Assembly (NCBI GenBank): GCA_910585555.1
Contig: CAJUFU010000023.1
Span: forward strand, 723 to 43,472
From: an uncultured Lachnospiraceae bacterium
GTDB taxonomy: Bacteria > Bacillota > Clostridia > Lachnospirales > Lachnospiraceae
Direction of reading: 5' to 3'
Length of the DNA: 42,750 nucleotides
A model generated the notes under the pieces. It saw nothing but the letters and a program-made list of their open reading frames with translations. It was not told the origin of the DNA and searched no databases. This document shows, one piece after another, positions 42,312 through 42,750 of this stretch. Each line of letters begins with the position of its first letter. Position 1 is the first letter of the stretch. The position numbers and the translations under genes are program-made.

Positions 42312-42329
42312 ATTGACACACGTGTCAAT
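42312..42329 (+). promoter_or_regulatory. 18-bp palindrome overlapping a TTGACA element
   Basis: ATTGACAC (42312-42319), AC, GTGTCAAT (42322-42329): a perfect 8-bp inverted repeat with a 2-bp centre. It contains TTGACA at 42313-42318; 17 nt further is TAAAGA (42336-42341), a weak -10. It may be an operator for a short RNA that starts near 42348. Confidence 0.42.
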
Positions 42330-42343
42330 GCAGGATAAAGAAT

Positions 42344-42414
42344 GAAAAGCTGTTGCAGAATAGATGTGAGAACGTATCTTGGATAGGTTCCCATTTATGG
42401 CAGCAGCTTTTTTC
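42344..42414 (+). terminator. Structured terminator after the chemoreceptor gene
   Basis: AAAAGCTGTTGC (about 42344-42355) pairs with GCAGCAGCTTTT (about 42401-42412) with one G-T pair, and a T-run follows. Inside lies a second hairpin, GAACGTATC with GATAGGTTC around TTG, with one mismatch. It ends the che operon or a separate short RNA. Confidence 0.7.
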
Positions 42415-42612
42415 ATGGGTAAATGCCGTTAGAATATTTTGTGTGCTGTTTTTCTTCTGCCATATGTTTATCACCAAACAGAGTATCCGGAGGATATTAC
42501 TGTTCCACGGCGGCGGGCATCGCACTTACCATGCTTCATAAAAGCCTGAAGCGGGAACCCATAGCAGAATAGAGAAAATAAACATTTATAGCATGAAAAG
42601 TGCTTCAACCTC

Positions 42613-42641
42613 TTGACATTTATGGAAAAAAAATATATAAT
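42613..42641 (+). promoter_or_regulatory. Consensus sigma-A promoter of tRNA-Arg
   Basis: Perfect TTGACA (42613-42618), 17-nt spacer, perfect TATAAT (42636-42641). Transcription would start near 42648, about 48 nt before the tRNA. Confidence 0.9.
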
Positions 42642-42650
42642 TGCTTGTGT

Positions 42651-42689
42651 TGTTAAGGAAATGTGTTTATAAGAATCATTCCCTTAACA
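42651..42689 (+). other. Hairpin in the tRNA-Arg precursor leader
   Basis: TGTTAAGG (42651-42658) pairs perfectly with CCTTAACA (42682-42689) around a 23-nt AT-rich loop, ending 6 nt before the mature tRNA 5' end. Confidence 0.55.
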
Positions 42690-42695
42690 CAGCAG

Positions 42696-42750
42696 GTGCG
42701 CTTAGCTCAGCTGGATAGAGCGTTTGGCTACGGACCAAAAGGTCGGGGGT
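42696..42750 (+). tRNA. tRNA-Arg (anticodon ACG), truncated by the window end
   Basis: Acceptor strand GTGCGCT, TA, D-arm GCTC/GAGC with loop AGCTGGATA, anticodon stem TTTGG/CCAAA with loop CTACGGA (anticodon ACG at 42730-42732, reading CGN arginine codons after A34 to I editing by TadA), variable AGGTC and the start of the T-arm. The T-loop and 3' acceptor lie beyond the window. Confidence 0.93.

Larger units (their letters stand above)
42306..42695 (+). other. Non-coding region between the chemoreceptor gene and tRNA-Arg
   Basis: 390 bases without a supportable intact gene. It holds a perfect palindrome at 42312-42329, a long structured terminator at 42344-42413, a GC-richer piece at about 42470-42570 that may be a gene remnant, and the tRNA promoter and leader hairpin. 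Confidence 0.65.

Noticed and set aside
42353..42541. Open frame of 62 codons after the chemoreceptor gene.
   Set aside because: It begins within the structured terminator, has no ribosome binding site and odd composition; at most a shadow of a gene remnant.

Overview
The window looks like a chromosomal segment of a low-to-medium GC Bacillota, most likely a Lachnospiraceae-type clostridium. The basis is strong AAGGAGG-type ribosome binding sites, consensus sigma-A promoters, a DUF6145 protein, a LysRS carrying a C-terminal HD domain, and a CheA/CheW/MCP set next to HD-GYP regulators. The genus cannot be fixed from sequence alone. I see no insertion sequence, prophage, CRISPR array or rRNA.

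Left part (1-22.7 kb), mostly housekeeping. metK is followed by a response regulator/histidine kinase/ABC transporter set of the peptide-antibiotic resistance or immunity type, with a likely regulator-binding site before the transporter. Next come a divergent Cu/Zn superoxide dismutase and ferritin-like protein, then dnaE, pfkA, a SpoU-type RNA methyltransferase and proC. A secreted SH3/SleB-type wall hydrolase follows, with a near-perfect WalR box in its leader. The section ends with NfeD-SPFH, argF, birA, a DUF6145 protein, dusB, an unrecognised 284-aa protein, greA, and a lysS that encodes LysRS fused to an HD-hydrolase-like domain.

Middle (22.7-29.7 kb): a 0.5-kb non-coding stretch with several hairpins, then an exopolysaccharide operon from a strong promoter. 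Its genes are a VTC-like domain protein, a DUF4956 membrane protein, a CotH-family kinase-like membrane protein, a BcsA-type cellulose synthase with a C-terminal PilZ (c-di-GMP) domain, and a membrane-anchored coiled-coil GH5 endoglucanase. An AIM24/TIGR00266 protein and upp follow.

Right part (31.2-42.3 kb): a signalling cluster all on the + strand. It encodes a receiver-HD-GYP protein, an Hpt protein, a soluble PAS histidine kinase, a second receiver-HD-GYP-like protein, CheR, CheB, a single-domain receiver, CheA, CheW and one transmembrane chemoreceptor. No flagellar gene is present. Two HD-GYP regulators inside a chemosensory operon, about 1.6 kb beyond a PilZ-bearing cellulose synthase operon, suggest a chemosensory array that controls c-di-GMP and exopolysaccharide; this is inference. 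At least three promoters, one internal terminator/attenuator and a leader mini-ORF can be read in this cluster. The window ends in a truncated tRNA-Arg(ACG) gene with its own consensus promoter.

Promoter, operator and terminator calls were made by eye from spacing and complementarity; none was scored by a program.
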